64,000 nucleotides of DNA from Polaribacter sp. (GCA_029238315.1 JAQWGI010000015.1:62001-126000); one strand, 5' to 3'. Counted from the first letter of the stretch, positions 29,755 to 39,880 are shown. Numbers and translations are program-made. Notes: a model not told the origin generated them from the sequence alone.

Positions 29755-32364
29755 TTGGCAAAAAGCAAAGTAAAAAAGGTAACTCCGTTAATGAAACAAT
29801 ACAATGCAATTAAGGTAAAATATCCTGATGCAATGCTGTTGTTTAGAGTTGGAGATTTTTACGAAACTTTCGGAGAAGATGCTAAAAAAGCTGCGCATGT
29901 TTTAGGAATTACATTAACAAAACGAGGCGCTGGAAGTGAAACAGAAACTGCATTGGCTGGTTTTCCGCATCACTCTATAAACACCTATTTGCCAAAGTTA
30001 GTAAAAGCCGGAATGCGTGTTGCCATTTGTGATCAATTAGAAGATCCAAAAATGACAAAAACCATTGTAAAACGTGGTGTTACAGAATTAGTTACGCCTG
30101 GTGTTGCATTGAATGATGAAGTTTTACAAAGTAAAACCAACAACTTTTTAGCAGCGGTTCATTTTGATAAAAAACAACTCGGAATTTCCTTTTTAGATGT
30201 TTCTACTGGAGAATATTTAGTAGCGCAAGGAAATGCCGAATACATTGATAAATTATTACAAAATTTCAATCCGAGTGAAGTCTTGGTTGAGAAAAAAAAC
30301 AAGCAACAATTTTTTGAATTGTTTGAAAATCGTTTTTATACTTTTTATTTAGAAGACTGGGTTTTTCAGCCAGAATATGCACAAGAATCTTTGCAAAATC
30401 ATTTTGATGTAAAAAGCTTAAAAGGTTTCGGAATTCAAGATTTAGAAACTGGAATTGTAGCTGCCGGAGCTATTTTATTTTATCTATCAGAAACACAACA
30501 CAAACAAGTATCACACATTCAAAATATTTCTAGAATTGCCGAAGATAATTATGTTTGGATGGATCGTTTTACAGTCAGAAATTTAGAATTGTATCACGGA
30601 ACTTCTGTAAATTCTGTTACACTTTTAGATATTATTGACGCAACAATCTCACCAATGGGCGGGCGTTTGTTAAAGCGTTGGTTAGCGCTGCCTTTAAAGA
30701 ATAAAACGGAGATTGATAAGCGTCACGAAACGGTTAATTATTTAATTAATTCTGATGATTTCTTTGAAACAGTTACTTATCAAATAAAGCAAATTTCTGA
30801 TATTGAAAGATTGATTTCTAAAGTAGCAACTGGCAAAGCATCACCAAGAGAAGTTGTCTACTTAAAAAATTCTTTACAAGCCATTTTACCGATTAAAGAA
30901 GCGGCTGAAAAAAGTAAAAATCCATCCGTAAAAAATATTGGAAAACAACTGAACAATTGTGCTGATTTGATTGCAAAAATTACTGAAACATTATTTGATG
31001 ATGCGCCTGTAAATATCATTAAAGGAAATGCAATTGCCAGTAATGTTTCGCAAGAATTAGATGATTTACGTGCAATTTCTAATTCTGGAAAAGAATATTT
31101 AGATAATATGTTGGCTCGTGAAACAGAGCGAACAGGAATTTCAAGTTTAAAAATTGCGTTCAACAATGTTTTCGGATATTATATAGAAGTTAGAAATACA
31201 CACAGAGATAAAGTTCCTTCAGCATGGATTCGTAAGCAAACCTTGGTAAATGCTGAGCGTTATATTACCGAAGAGTTAAAAGAATACGAAACCAAAATTT
31301 TAGGAGCAGAAGAAAAAATTCAAGTTTTAGAGCAAGAAATTTTCTCTAAACTGATTCAATACATCATTCAATTTGTACAACCTATTCAGCAAAATGCCAA
31401 CGGAATTGCTCAATTAGACTGTTTATTATCTTTTGCAAAAACAGCTATTGATAGTAATTACGTGCGTCCGATTTTAGATGAAACTACCGATTTAGAAATC
31501 AAAAACGGTCGTCATCCAGTCATTGAAAAACAATTGCCTATTGGCGAAGAATATATTGCTAATGATGTGGTGTTGAATAGAAATCAACAACAAATTATTA
31601 TGATTACCGGACCAAACATGTCTGGTAAATCGGCCATTTTACGTCAAACTGCTTTGATTGTTTTATTGGCACAAATGGGAAGTTATGTTCCTGCGCAAAA
31701 TGCTAGAATCGGAATTGTAGATAAGATTTTTACGCGTGTTGGCGCAAGTGATAATATTTCGATGGGCGAATCTACTTTTATGGTAGAAATGAATGAAACC
31801 GCATCGATTCTAAACAATATTTCTGAACGTAGCTTGGTATTGTTGGATGAAATTGGAAGAGGAACTTCTACGTATGACGGAATTTCAATTGCTTGGGCAA
31901 TTGCAGAATATTTACACGAACATCCTTCAAACGCAAAAACACTGTTTGCTACGCATTATCATGAATTGAATGATATGACGGAAACTTTTGAACGTATTAA
32001 AAACTACAATGTTTCTGTAAAAGAATTAAAAGATACCATTATTTTCTTGCGTAAATTAGTTGCTGGTGGAAGCAATCATAGTTTCGGAATTCATGTTGCT
32101 AGATTAGCTGGAATGCCAACACAAGTTATTCATAGAGCCAATAAGATTTTAGAAAAGCTTGAGAAAAATCAGTCTCGAAGTGACGTTAAAAAAACGGTGA
32201 ATGAAATTGGAAAAGAAGAAATGCAACTCAGCTTTTTTCAGTTAGATGATCCTTTATTAGAAAATATCAAAGAAGAAATATTGGCAACAAATATTGATAC
32301 TTTAACACCAATTGAAGCGTTAATGAAGTTAAATGAAATCAAACGCATGTTGATTAAAAAGTAA
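29755..32364 (+). CDS. mutS: DNA mismatch repair protein MutS
   Basis: [59 protein letters not shown] start. Confidence 0.97.
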   Translation: MAKSKVKKVTPLMKQYNAIKVKYPDAMLLFRVGDFYETFGEDAKKAAHVLGITLTKRGAGSETETALAGFPHHSINTYLPKLVKAGMRVAICDQLEDPKMTKTIVKRGVTELVTPGVALNDEVLQSKTNNFLAAVHFDKKQLGISFLDVSTGEYLVAQGNAEYIDKLLQNFNPSEVLVEKKNKQQFFELFENRFYTFYLEDWVFQPEYAQESLQNHFDVKSLKGFGIQDLETGIVAAGAILFYLSETQHKQVSHIQNISRIAEDNYVWMDRFTVRNLELYHGTSVNSVTLLDIIDATISPMGGRLLKRWLALPLKNKTEIDKRHETVNYLINSDDFFETVTYQIKQISDIERLISKVATGKASPREVVYLKNSLQAILPIKEAAEKSKNPSVKNIGKQLNNCADLIAKITETLFDDAPVNIIKGNAIASNVSQELDDLRAISNSGKEYLDNMLARETERTGISSLKIAFNNVFGYYIEVRNTHRDKVPSAWIRKQTLVNAERYITEELKEYETKILGAEEKIQVLEQEIFSKLIQYIIQFVQPIQQNANGIAQLDCLLSFAKTAIDSNYVRPILDETTDLEIKNGRHPVIEKQLPIGEEYIANDVVLNRNQQQIIMITGPNMSGKSAILRQTALIVLLAQMGSYVPAQNARIGIVDKIFTRVGASDNISMGESTFMVEMNETASILNNISERSLVLLDEIGRGTSTYDGISIAWAIAEYLHEHPSNAKTLFATHYHELNDMTETFERIKNYNVSVKELKDTIIFLRKLVAGGSNHSFGIHVARLAGMPTQVIHRANKILEKLEKNQSRSDVKKTVNEIGKEEMQLSFFQLDDPLLENIKEEILATNIDTLTPIEALMKLNEIKRMLIKK

Positions 32365-32369
32365 AGAAT

Positions 32370-32466
32370 GTCATTCCGAATGAGGAACGAAGAGGAATCT
32401 CAAAAAAGTTGCAACAAGTTTTATGAGATTTCTCAATCGTCTGAAAAAGACTCATTTCGAAATGAC
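32370..32466. repeat. dispersed palindromic element, copy B
   Basis: gtcattccgaatgaggaacgaagaggaatctca ... tgagatttctcaatcgtctgaaaaagactcatttcgaaatgac. Confidence 0.7.
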
Positions 32467-32509
32467 AAGAGGAATGTTTAATTTTTCTACTAAATAAAAA
32501 AGAACGAAT

Positions 32510-32538
32510 GTCATTCCGAATGAAGCGGATGAATCTCA
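32510..32538. repeat. dispersed palindromic element, half copy C
   Basis: gtcattccgaatgaagcggatgaatctca; same sequence as left half of copy B. Confidence 0.7.
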
Positions 32539-32549
32539 AATAAAAAGTA

Positions 32550-33005
32550 ATGGTAAACAATTTAGAGCAAGGCTTTTTCGGAATTGGAATTCAGAATGGA
32601 AAAACTCCTGAAAATTTAGGTGTTCTTTGGCGTTCTGCTCAAAATATGGGTGCCAGTTTTATTTTTACGATTGGTAATCGTTATGCAAAACAAGCTTGTG
32701 ATACACATAAAGCTGTTGGCGCAATGCCTTATTTTCATTACGAAACGTTTGATTATTTCTTTAACAATTTACCAAAAGGTGCCATGTTAGTTGGCGTAGA
32801 ATTAAACGAAAAAGCAGTACAATTAGAAACATTTACACATCCAAGAAGATGCGTTTATCTATTAGGCGCAGAAGATCATGGTTTGTCTAAAATAGCGATT
32901 GAAAAATCACATCATTTAGTGAAATTTAAATCAGAATTAAGTTTAAATGTTTCTGTTGCTGGAAGTATTATTATGTATGATCGACAAGCGAAATTGAGTT
33001 TTTAA
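32550..33005 (+). CDS. SpoU/TrmH family RNA methyltransferase
   Basis: NPENLGVLWRSAQNMGASFIFTIG-type N-terminus, YLLGAEDHGLSKIAIEKSHHLVKFKSELSLNVSVAGSIIMYDR. Confidence 0.92.
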   Translation: MVNNLEQGFFGIGIQNGKTPENLGVLWRSAQNMGASFIFTIGNRYAKQACDTHKAVGAMPYFHYETFDYFFNNLPKGAMLVGVELNEKAVQLETFTHPRRCVYLLGAEDHGLSKIAIEKSHHLVKFKSELSLNVSVAGSIIMYDRQAKLSF

Positions 33006-33085
33006 AGTGATTGAGAAATAGAAAAGCATAAACATTCAATTTATACTTTTCTATTATTTTCATTGCTATTTGTTGGTTTATTCTT

Positions 33086-33502
33086 TTATTGTTTAGTAAA
33101 ATAAAAGTAATTTATCTTGGGTTCAAATACTTCCAATGTCATTTTATCATTCCCTAAACTATTAATACCGTATTCAATAACTTTACCATTTTGAGAAGGA
33201 TTGCTACTTACTGTCGTTAATTTCAAGTGTGTAAGTTCTAAACCGCTATCAGAAATTCTACTCCCAATCGAATAAGTAAATTCTTCGGTTGGTTCTCCAG
33301 TATAGTACTGATAGCATTTTCCATTATTTTCAAATTTTATTTTCCAATCAATATCTCCATTATTAATCCAAGTTCCAATTATTAAATTCTTTTCCTGCTG
33401 TACTAAAGTAGATTGATATATCGTAAAACTCGCTATTAGTAAAACTAAAAATGCAACGCCTAACTTTAATATCTTATTTTTTCTATTAATATAATTCTTC
33501 AT
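33086..33502 (-). CDS. hypothetical membrane-anchored/secreted protein, lipocalin-like
   Basis: Hydrophobic N-terminus; LIIGTWINNGDIDWKIKFENNGKCYQYY. Confidence 0.6.
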   Translation of the reverse strand: MKNYINRKNKILKLGVAFLVLLIASFTIYQSTLVQQEKNLIIGTWINNGDIDWKIKFENNGKCYQYYTGEPTEEFTYSIGSRISDSGLELTHLKLTTVSSNPSQNGKVIEYGINSLGNDKMTLEVFEPKINYFYFTKQ

Positions 33503-33510
33503 GATTATTT

Positions 33511-33963
33511 TTATTTACAATTTATATGAATCTTAGTCTTATTAAATAATGATTTCCTGTGTTTTAATCCCTTTTTTCCTCCATTAATTTTTTTAGTCAC
33601 CTCATTTACAGACGTATCAGAAGTTATGGAATCAGAGTTTACATTATTTTCATAGAACCATAAAGCACTAATTACAGCAATTTCTATATTTGTTGCAACT
33701 AAATCAGGATTAGTTGTGAAATCAATATTACTATCATATTTACTTTGATAAAAAGTAGTAAATTTTTGATAATTATATTTTCCTGTTAATTGAAAAATTC
33801 CTCTCCCTCTAAATTTATATCCATCTCCAAAATTACTATTTCCCATTTTATAATTTGGATCTCTATTTGCATCATCATAAACAAAGTTTGCAAATTTTTG
33901 AACATTTACAAAATCAGAAGTGCTATTATAAATAATTTTTTCATTTCTCTTTAATAAAAGCAC
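33511..33963 (-). pseudogene. C-terminal fragment of a GH19 (chitinase class I-like) protein
   Basis: KMGNSNFGDGYKFRGRGIFQLTGKYNYQKFTTFY...ALWFYENN...VTKKINGGKKGLKHRKSLFNK; no N-terminal catalytic region; predicted start inside a terminator stem. Confidence 0.75.
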
Positions 33964-33988
33964 CCTATTGGGTGCTTTTAGTTTTTTT
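33956..33988 (-). terminator. terminator hairpin after hypothetical lipoprotein
   Basis: aaaagcaccc-tatt-gggtgctttta. Confidence 0.75.
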
Positions 33989-34463
33989 AAAAATTTCGAT
34001 GTTCGATTTTTGTAATAAGATTATTATTTGTGTTTATTAAAATCCAGGAATCCCAATCATTGACTATTATTGATATCCCTTCTTGGGTTCTTTGATTATA
34101 TGATTTAGGAAACTTATTTTCTAAAGTATTTATATGATTACCAACTTTAATCTCCAAACCATCTATAAATAAAGAATATGTGTTATTTGTAATTTCAAAA
34201 TCATAAATAATATTATTTATAAAATCAATTTTTAATCCGTTGTAATTGTAAACAGTTACATTAGTGTCTTGTAATTCACTAAACCTTAATGTAATAGAAA
34301 TAGGATTACCTATACTATTCTTAATGGTATTTGGATTAGTATCATAATTAAAAAGATTATTAAACTTTACCTTATCGTGAGTAACATGATTTAAATGATC
34401 ATTTTGAGCGTTGCAAGATAAAAATGCAAATGCGATTAAGAATGTAAGAATATTTGTTTTCAT
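33987..34463 (-). CDS. hypothetical lipoprotein
   Basis: MKTNILTFLIAFAFLSCNAQNDH lipobox; internal Met start at 34463 preferred to the ORF start at 34508. Confidence 0.7.
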   Translation of the reverse strand: MKTNILTFLIAFAFLSCNAQNDHLNHVTHDKVKFNNLFNYDTNPNTIKNSIGNPISITLRFSELQDTNVTVYNYNGLKIDFINNIIYDFEITNNTYSLFIDGLEIKVGNHINTLENKFPKSYNQRTQEGISIIVNDWDSWILINTNNNLITKIEHRNF

Positions 34464-34473
34464 AATGTTTTTT

Positions 34474-35994
34474 TTAGTTACAGTTAGTGTTTGTTGATGT
34501 ACCGTCATTGTTAATGGTTGAACTCATATAATCTTCTGGATTGGTTTTAGTCAAATTTCCATTTACTTTTTTTCTACTCCTTATATGTACATGAGGAATA
34601 ACTACAACATTGTTTTTTGTTTGAGCATTTCCAGTATTTCCAGTTAATCCAATTTGACTTCCTTGTGTAATATAAGAATTCATTGCTACATCTACTCTGT
34701 TTAAATGGTTATATCTTAATTGAATTTCTTCACCATTTACGATAGAAGTTATTTCAACATAATTCCCATAGCTATCTTCTTCATATTTGCCTGGAGAAAA
34801 ACTATTTCTAAGATCAGTAACTGTTCCAGCTAACATTGAATGCAAAGGTGAATTGACATTTGCTTTTATGTCAGTTCCATCATGAAATTTTTTTCCAGAA
34901 AATCTAGTCCAACCATACCTTCCCCCATTTATATTCCATCCTCCAGAAGGAGCTATTTCAGGGTTTTCGAATGGATCTCCAGGGCAAGGTTTTTCTTTGC
35001 AACTTCCATTTGTAGGATCTTCGGTGAAACCTTCAATACACTCACATCTTTGTGTAATTTCATCATACTCTTTTTTATCATCATAACATGCATATTGTAC
35101 ACATTCTCCTTCTAAATTTTTTGTAAAACCATCCTCGCAATCATCATCAATATTTTCCACAGGGGTTGTAGCTCCACCTCCTGGTAAACCACCACCTCCT
35201 AGAGCATCTTCAATAAAGAAATCACCATTATTTGGATTATCTATAGTATAATTTCCACCATTGACACATTTGGTAATTGTTCTTGTGTAAAAGACAGCTC
35301 GTCTATATGGGTCTTCAATTGGGCATTCTTCATTTATCCAATGCCTTTGGTTACCTTTACATGGAAAGTTAACAATTTGTATTTGTTCAAAACAAACAAC
35401 AGTACTCGATTTGTTAAACTGTGACTTTAATTTAAATCTTTTTAATAAATTAGTTAAATCTTCAATATACTCTGTAAAATACACTTTTCCACTAAAATTT
35501 GCTTTCTTATCCGTTTTTTTTCGTTGAGTGTATTTATTATCAGGAATATATGTGTTGATTGAAGCTGTGGTTTTATTATCAAAAACATTCACTATTAAAT
35601 TTCTAAAACTATTGTCCTCTTGTTTTAATTGGTTAATAGAAAACGTATAACTAGTATAAGTTGGTCTAACAATTCTTACAACATTTTTTGTGTTTATAGA
35701 AATAAAATTATTAGAAGAAGAATCTTTGGCAGTAAGCCTAGTTTCTTTAATTCTTAAGTTTACTTGGTTTACTTGTTCAGTGTTAATTTTTAAAAAGTCT
35801 TTTGCTTTTTTAAAGGCAATATCATTTGCAAAATCAATTAAAGGTTTTTTAGATAAGACTTCATCGCTTGTTCCAGATTCTTCAATATGTGACTCATGTT
35901 AGAATTCTTTTTCACAGTTAAAAAGTAAAATAGAAACTCCAAAAAGAAGAGCTCCAATTTTGAGATAATTTTTTAAAATGTTTCTTTTTTTCAT
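34474..35994 (-). pseudogene. M23-family metallopeptidase lipoprotein interrupted by an in-frame TAA
   Basis: MKKRNILKNYLKIGALLFGVSILLFNCEKEF*HESHIEESGTSDEVLSKKPLIDFAND... continues in frame into ORF 34474..35592 with KFHDGTDI and HVHI M23 motifs. Confidence 0.8.
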
Positions 35995-36011
35995 AGATTT
36001 AAATTTATTGA

Positions 36012-37277
36012 TTAATAATTATCTCGCAACCATTCAAAAGTAGTTTGCATTTGTGTTCTTACTTGGTCGTTTGTTTTCTTAAAATGATTGTTCATAAAAC
36101 TAAACACCAACACTTTACGAGAATTTGTGAGTAAATAACCACTTACATTATGATTGTTACCAACGGTTCCTGTTTTTGCAAAAACATAAGGTTTTGTTTT
36201 TCCGGCGTACCAATTTTTTATGGTTCCGAATTCTCCTCCAACAGGAAATAAATTGAACAAACGTTCTTGCGGAATCATTGTATGCATTTTACGCAACACC
36301 TCTACAAAAGATATGGGCGAAAATAAATTATAACGGCTCAAACCAGAACCATCAACCCATTTTGGTTGTTGTTTTAACTCTTTCAATTGATTTTCTAAAA
36401 CATATTTACGAACATTATTAGAACTCAATGTGTCCGATAAAGTAGAAGAAGCTAAAACCAAAATTTGTTCGGCTAAAAAGTTGTCACTTACTTCCATCAT
36501 CCTTCTATATAAACTATCTGAAGGAACACTATACGCAATAGTTGATGGTTGTAATTTTGATGATTTTATAACCGAAATTTTATTGGGTAAAATGTCATTC
36601 CATAACGTGGCGATTTGTGTAGAATCGATTAACATCGGAATTTCCGTTTCTGATTTTCTGTCTTTTCTAAAATAAAAATTATTTTTAAATTCGTCTCTTC
36701 CGTAAAAATTTTCAGTGACCTTTATTTTTGATTGATAATATGCAGGTTGTACTTCAATTGAATCTTCGTTTTTTACGGTAACTACGTTTCCGTACATCGG
36801 AAAAGCACTTCGCTCTGCACTAAAATACGAATCAAAATCTTCCCAAGCCCAACCTGGTGCATACCGTTTGTCTGAAATATTATCAATTATAATATTCGCT
36901 TTTGCGTAGTTATCAATCATTTTTAAAGCCGTACTATCTTTAAAATAATTGTGTAAAAATGTTGGGTCTCCAGTTCCTTGAATGGTAATGGTATCTTTAT
37001 TTACGGCGTATTTAAATGCCGGAATTGAATCTGAAAGCATTGTTAATCCTGTAAATAAGGTAAATATTTTTGTGTTACTTGCCGGTGTAAAATACTTTTC
37101 GCCGTTGTAATTAAACACTTCTTTATCGGCGTTTATATCGTACACATAAATACCTGTAAACTGATTATCATAAAATGGAGTTGCTATTTTTTTAGAAATT
37201 GTTCTGTTGATTTTTGCTGTTTTACAACTGGCAAAAAACGCAATTATTAAAAAGCTGAAAAAGACTTTTTTAAGCAT
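36012..37277 (-). CDS. dacB: D-alanyl-D-alanine carboxypeptidase/endopeptidase (S13/PBP4 family)
   Basis: TPASNTKIFTLFTGL (SxxK), DGSGLSRYN, FAKTGTVGNNHNVSGYL (KTG). Confidence 0.92.
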   Translation of the reverse strand: MLKKVFFSFLIIAFFASCKTAKINRTISKKIATPFYDNQFTGIYVYDINADKEVFNYNGEKYFTPASNTKIFTLFTGLTMLSDSIPAFKYAVNKDTITIQGTGDPTFLHNYFKDSTALKMIDNYAKANIIIDNISDKRYAPGWAWEDFDSYFSAERSAFPMYGNVVTVKNEDSIEVQPAYYQSKIKVTENFYGRDEFKNNFYFRKDRKSETEIPMLIDSTQIATLWNDILPNKISVIKSSKLQPSTIAYSVPSDSLYRRMMEVSDNFLAEQILVLASSTLSDTLSSNNVRKYVLENQLKELKQQPKWVDGSGLSRYNLFSPISFVEVLRKMHTMIPQERLFNLFPVGGEFGTIKNWYAGKTKPYVFAKTGTVGNNHNVSGYLLTNSRKVLVFSFMNNHFKKTNDQVRTQMQTTFEWLRDNY

Positions 37278-37344
37278 CGTTTTAAAAAGTTTGGTTTGCG
37301 ATTGTAAATTACAATTATTTTTAGAATCTAATTACAGAAATGGT

Positions 37345-37352
37345 TAACTTTG
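37345..37352 (+). promoter_or_regulatory. -7 promoter element TAACTTTG upstream of tatA
   Basis: TAnnTTTG ends 7 nt before ATG. Confidence 0.5.
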
Positions 37353-37359
37353 CATTTGT

Positions 37360-37632
37360 ATGAATACAACTTTTTTATTTATTGGTGGTCCAGAAATTAT
37401 GATTATTGGTTTAATTGTAGTGATGTTATTTGGTGCTGATAAGATTCCGGAAATTGCTCGTGGTTTGGGTAAAGGAATGCGTCAACTTAAAGATGCGACT
37501 AATGATATTAAAAAAGAAATTAACGATACCGCAAATAAACAAGATATTGATTTAAATATTGCAAAAGATATAACCGAAGAAATCAATAAGGTAAAAGACG
37601 AAATAACAGGTCCGATTAAAAGGAATCTGTAA
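37360..37632 (+). CDS. tatA: twin-arginine translocase TatA/TatE family subunit
   Basis: GGPEIMIIGLIVVMLFGADKIPEIARGLGKGMRQLKDA. Confidence 0.94.
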   Translation: MNTTFLFIGGPEIMIIGLIVVMLFGADKIPEIARGLGKGMRQLKDATNDIKKEINDTANKQDIDLNIAKDITEEINKVKDEITGPIKRNL

Positions 37633-37633
37633 T

Positions 37634-37707
37634 GTCATTACGAAAATTTTTTTCGACGAAATAATCTTATTTTAAGAGAAATATTGCTTTACGCTGTTCG
37701 CAATGAC
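37634..37707. repeat. dispersed palindromic element, copy D
   Basis: gtcattacgaaaattttttt ... gctgttcgcaatgac opposed ends, between convergent genes. Confidence 0.55.
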
Positions 37708-37709
37708 AA

Positions 37710-38351
37710 CTATTTCATTCTACTTATTGTCAATCCATCTCTAATTGGCAACAAAACCGTTTCTACTCTTTCATCAGAATTTAACAATTTATTATATTCC
37801 AATAACACTTTTGTGTCGATATCTTTTGGATCTAGTTTTTCAACTACCTTACCGCTCCACAACACATTGTCGGATAATATAATTCCGCCAGCATTCATTT
37901 TATCTATTATTAAATGAAAGTAATTGATGTAGTTAGATTTATCTGCATCAATAAAAACCAAATCGAATTTTACATCAATTGTAGGGATAATTTCCAATGC
38001 ATTTCCAACATATTGTTGAATCTGGTTTTGAAATCCTGATTTTTTGAAATATTTATGTTGTAAAGTTTCTAATTCTTCGTTTTTATCAATCGTGTAAATT
38101 TTTCCTTTGGGATGCAGTCCTTCAGCAATACTTAATGCAGAATAACCCGTATAAGTGCCAATTTCTAAAACATTTTTAGGCTGAATCAGTTTAGAAATCA
38201 TGGATAAAATACGTCCTTGAAAAGCACCACTTAGCATTCTTGGGTTCAGTACTTTTTGCCAAGTTTCTCTAGAAAGTTCTTGTAAGATTTGAGGTTCACT
38301 CTGAGAATGTGCAACCACATACTCGTCAATTTTTTCCGGTAAAAAATGCAT
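37710..38351 (-). CDS. O-methyltransferase (class I SAM-dependent)
   Basis: VLEIGTYTGYSALSIAEGL...FDLVFIDADKSNY...GGIILSDNVLWSGKV. Confidence 0.94.
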   Translation of the reverse strand: MHFLPEKIDEYVVAHSQSEPQILQELSRETWQKVLNPRMLSGAFQGRILSMISKLIQPKNVLEIGTYTGYSALSIAEGLHPKGKIYTIDKNEELETLQHKYFKKSGFQNQIQQYVGNALEIIPTIDVKFDLVFIDADKSNYINYFHLIIDKMNAGGIILSDNVLWSGKVVEKLDPKDIDTKVLLEYNKLLNSDERVETVLLPIRDGLTISRMK

Positions 38352-38353
38352 AT

Positions 38354-38614
38354 TTATGCTTCTAGTTCTTGTAGTTGTTTTTTTAAATCTTCTTTGTCTT
38401 CAGTAGATAAACAGTCGTTTGCTTTGTTACAATCGAATGCTTTCATCTTAAAAATTTGAGACATTTTTGTATTTTGGTCTGTGTATTTTAAACAAATTTT
38501 ACAAAATAAAAAATGGTAATTAAGTTTAATTTTCTCTAGTAGAGTTGCTTCACCATATTGACTTTTATCACAAATGGTTGTCGCTTCATCACAAGATATT
38601 TTAAATTTTGCCAT
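38354..38614 (-). CDS. small ZAS-like zinc-binding putative anti-sigma factor
   Basis: HFLFCKIC (H-X3-C-X2-C) and position next to ECF sigma gene; no TM segment. Confidence 0.65.
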   Translation of the reverse strand: MAKFKISCDEATTICDKSQYGEATLLEKIKLNYHFLFCKICLKYTDQNTKMSQIFKMKAFDCNKANDCLSTEDKEDLKKQLQELEA

Positions 38615-38622
38615 GTCTTTTT

Positions 38623-39225
38623 TTAATTATTAAACCAATTGTCTTCCATACATCTTCTAAGTTGAGTTCTGGCTCTATGAATGATGACCCACAAATTTGA
38701 CGCAGTTATATTTAACTCCTTACAGATTTCTTCGGTTTCAAATTCTTGAATCGTTTTCATTCTAAAAACCATTGCATATTTTTCTGGTAAATTATCAATG
38801 CATTGCTCTAAAGCAGCTTTTAATTCGGTTGTTTCAATGAGCTTGTCTGCATCATTATCCCAGGTCTGTGGTACGCGTTCTTCTATCCAATTTCCTTCTT
38901 TATCGTTATCGTGATAAAAGTTCATCCGAACCTCTGCTTTTCCTTTATTAGAGTTTATTTTACGATAATAATCTATTACTTTACGTTTAAGAATGGCTAT
39001 CAGCCAGGTTCTTTCTGCAGCCTTTCCTTCAAAATTTTTAGCAGATTTTAAGCCTGCAAAAAACGTTTCTTGCACTAAATCTTTTGCAAGATTACTGTCA
39101 TTTACTCTTGCTACTGCATATTTAAACAAGTAATCTGCGTATTTGTTAACCCAAGTATTTGGATCTAAAGTATGTTTGGTTGCGTTTTCTGACATTTGAC
39201 TTTCTGAAGTTCCAAAGGTATTCAA
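38623..39225 (-). CDS. RNA polymerase sigma factor, ECF/sigma-70 family
   Basis: YADYLFKYAVARVNDSNLAKDLVQETFFAGLKS...RTWLIAILKRKVIDYYRK...LNITASNLWVIIHRARTQLRRC. Confidence 0.93.
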   Translation of the reverse strand: MNTFGTSESQMSENATKHTLDPNTWVNKYADYLFKYAVARVNDSNLAKDLVQETFFAGLKSAKNFEGKAAERTWLIAILKRKVIDYYRKINSNKGKAEVRMNFYHDNDKEGNWIEERVPQTWDNDADKLIETTELKAALEQCIDNLPEKYAMVFRMKTIQEFETEEICKELNITASNLWVIIHRARTQLRRCMEDNWFNN

Positions 39226-39254
39226 TTTTAAGTAGAAAAATTTTAGAAATCAGG

Positions 39255-39734
39255 CTATTTACCTAAGGCCTTGCAGGTATCTTTTTTTCTGTTGTCTACC
39301 AAATAGACAATTTTCCACTTCCCATTGCTCTTAAAAAGTTGAAAAGAGTTTGATCCGCAATGGCTAAACTTTTCTTGGTTGTAAAACTCATAAGGCGTCC
39401 AAACAGAAGCTAAATTTTGATCTACATGAATTGTATAAGAAAGTATTTTTTCAAAATAAGTATCGGTTGGTTTTACATTTTGTGCAAACTTTATTAAATT
39501 ATCATATGCTTTAGAGCTTGGTGTAATGGCACTTTCTCCTTTTGAATTTATCATAACAGTTTGGGCATATAAATCTTTGTGAATTGTTGTTTTTAGCAAT
39601 GTAACATCTCCTTTATGAAAACCTTTAAAAAAATTCTCTATGGTTGTTTGAATGGCTTTCTTTTCGTTAATTTCTTGCGCATTGATGGAACATACAAAGG
39701 ATGTGAGTAAAAAAAATATAATACGTTTTTTCAT
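39255..39734 (-). CDS. NTF2-like (DUF4440-type) secreted protein
   Basis: Signal peptide; KKAIQTTIENFFKGFHKGDVTLLKTTIHKDLYAQ...KWKIVYLVDNRK. Confidence 0.8.
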   Translation of the reverse strand: MKKRIIFFLLTSFVCSINAQEINEKKAIQTTIENFFKGFHKGDVTLLKTTIHKDLYAQTVMINSKGESAITPSSKAYDNLIKFAQNVKPTDTYFEKILSYTIHVDQNLASVWTPYEFYNQEKFSHCGSNSFQLFKSNGKWKIVYLVDNRKKDTCKALGK

Positions 39735-39880
39735 GATTGGTTTGATTAAAAGGTGTTGTTCTAATAGATAGAATAACTAAAAATACTACTTTTAAACAGC
39801 AATCAAAGTCAAACAGCAATAAAAAAGAAAATCCTCCGCAAATAATTGTGTATTTTTACAACAATTATAAAGTACAAAAA

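Noticed and set aside
34882-35115. 77-aa plus-strand ORF
   Set aside because: Antisense to the M23 peptidase domain
38354-38614. Membrane-bound anti-sigma factor
   Set aside because: No transmembrane segment; kept only as a soluble ZAS-like candidate
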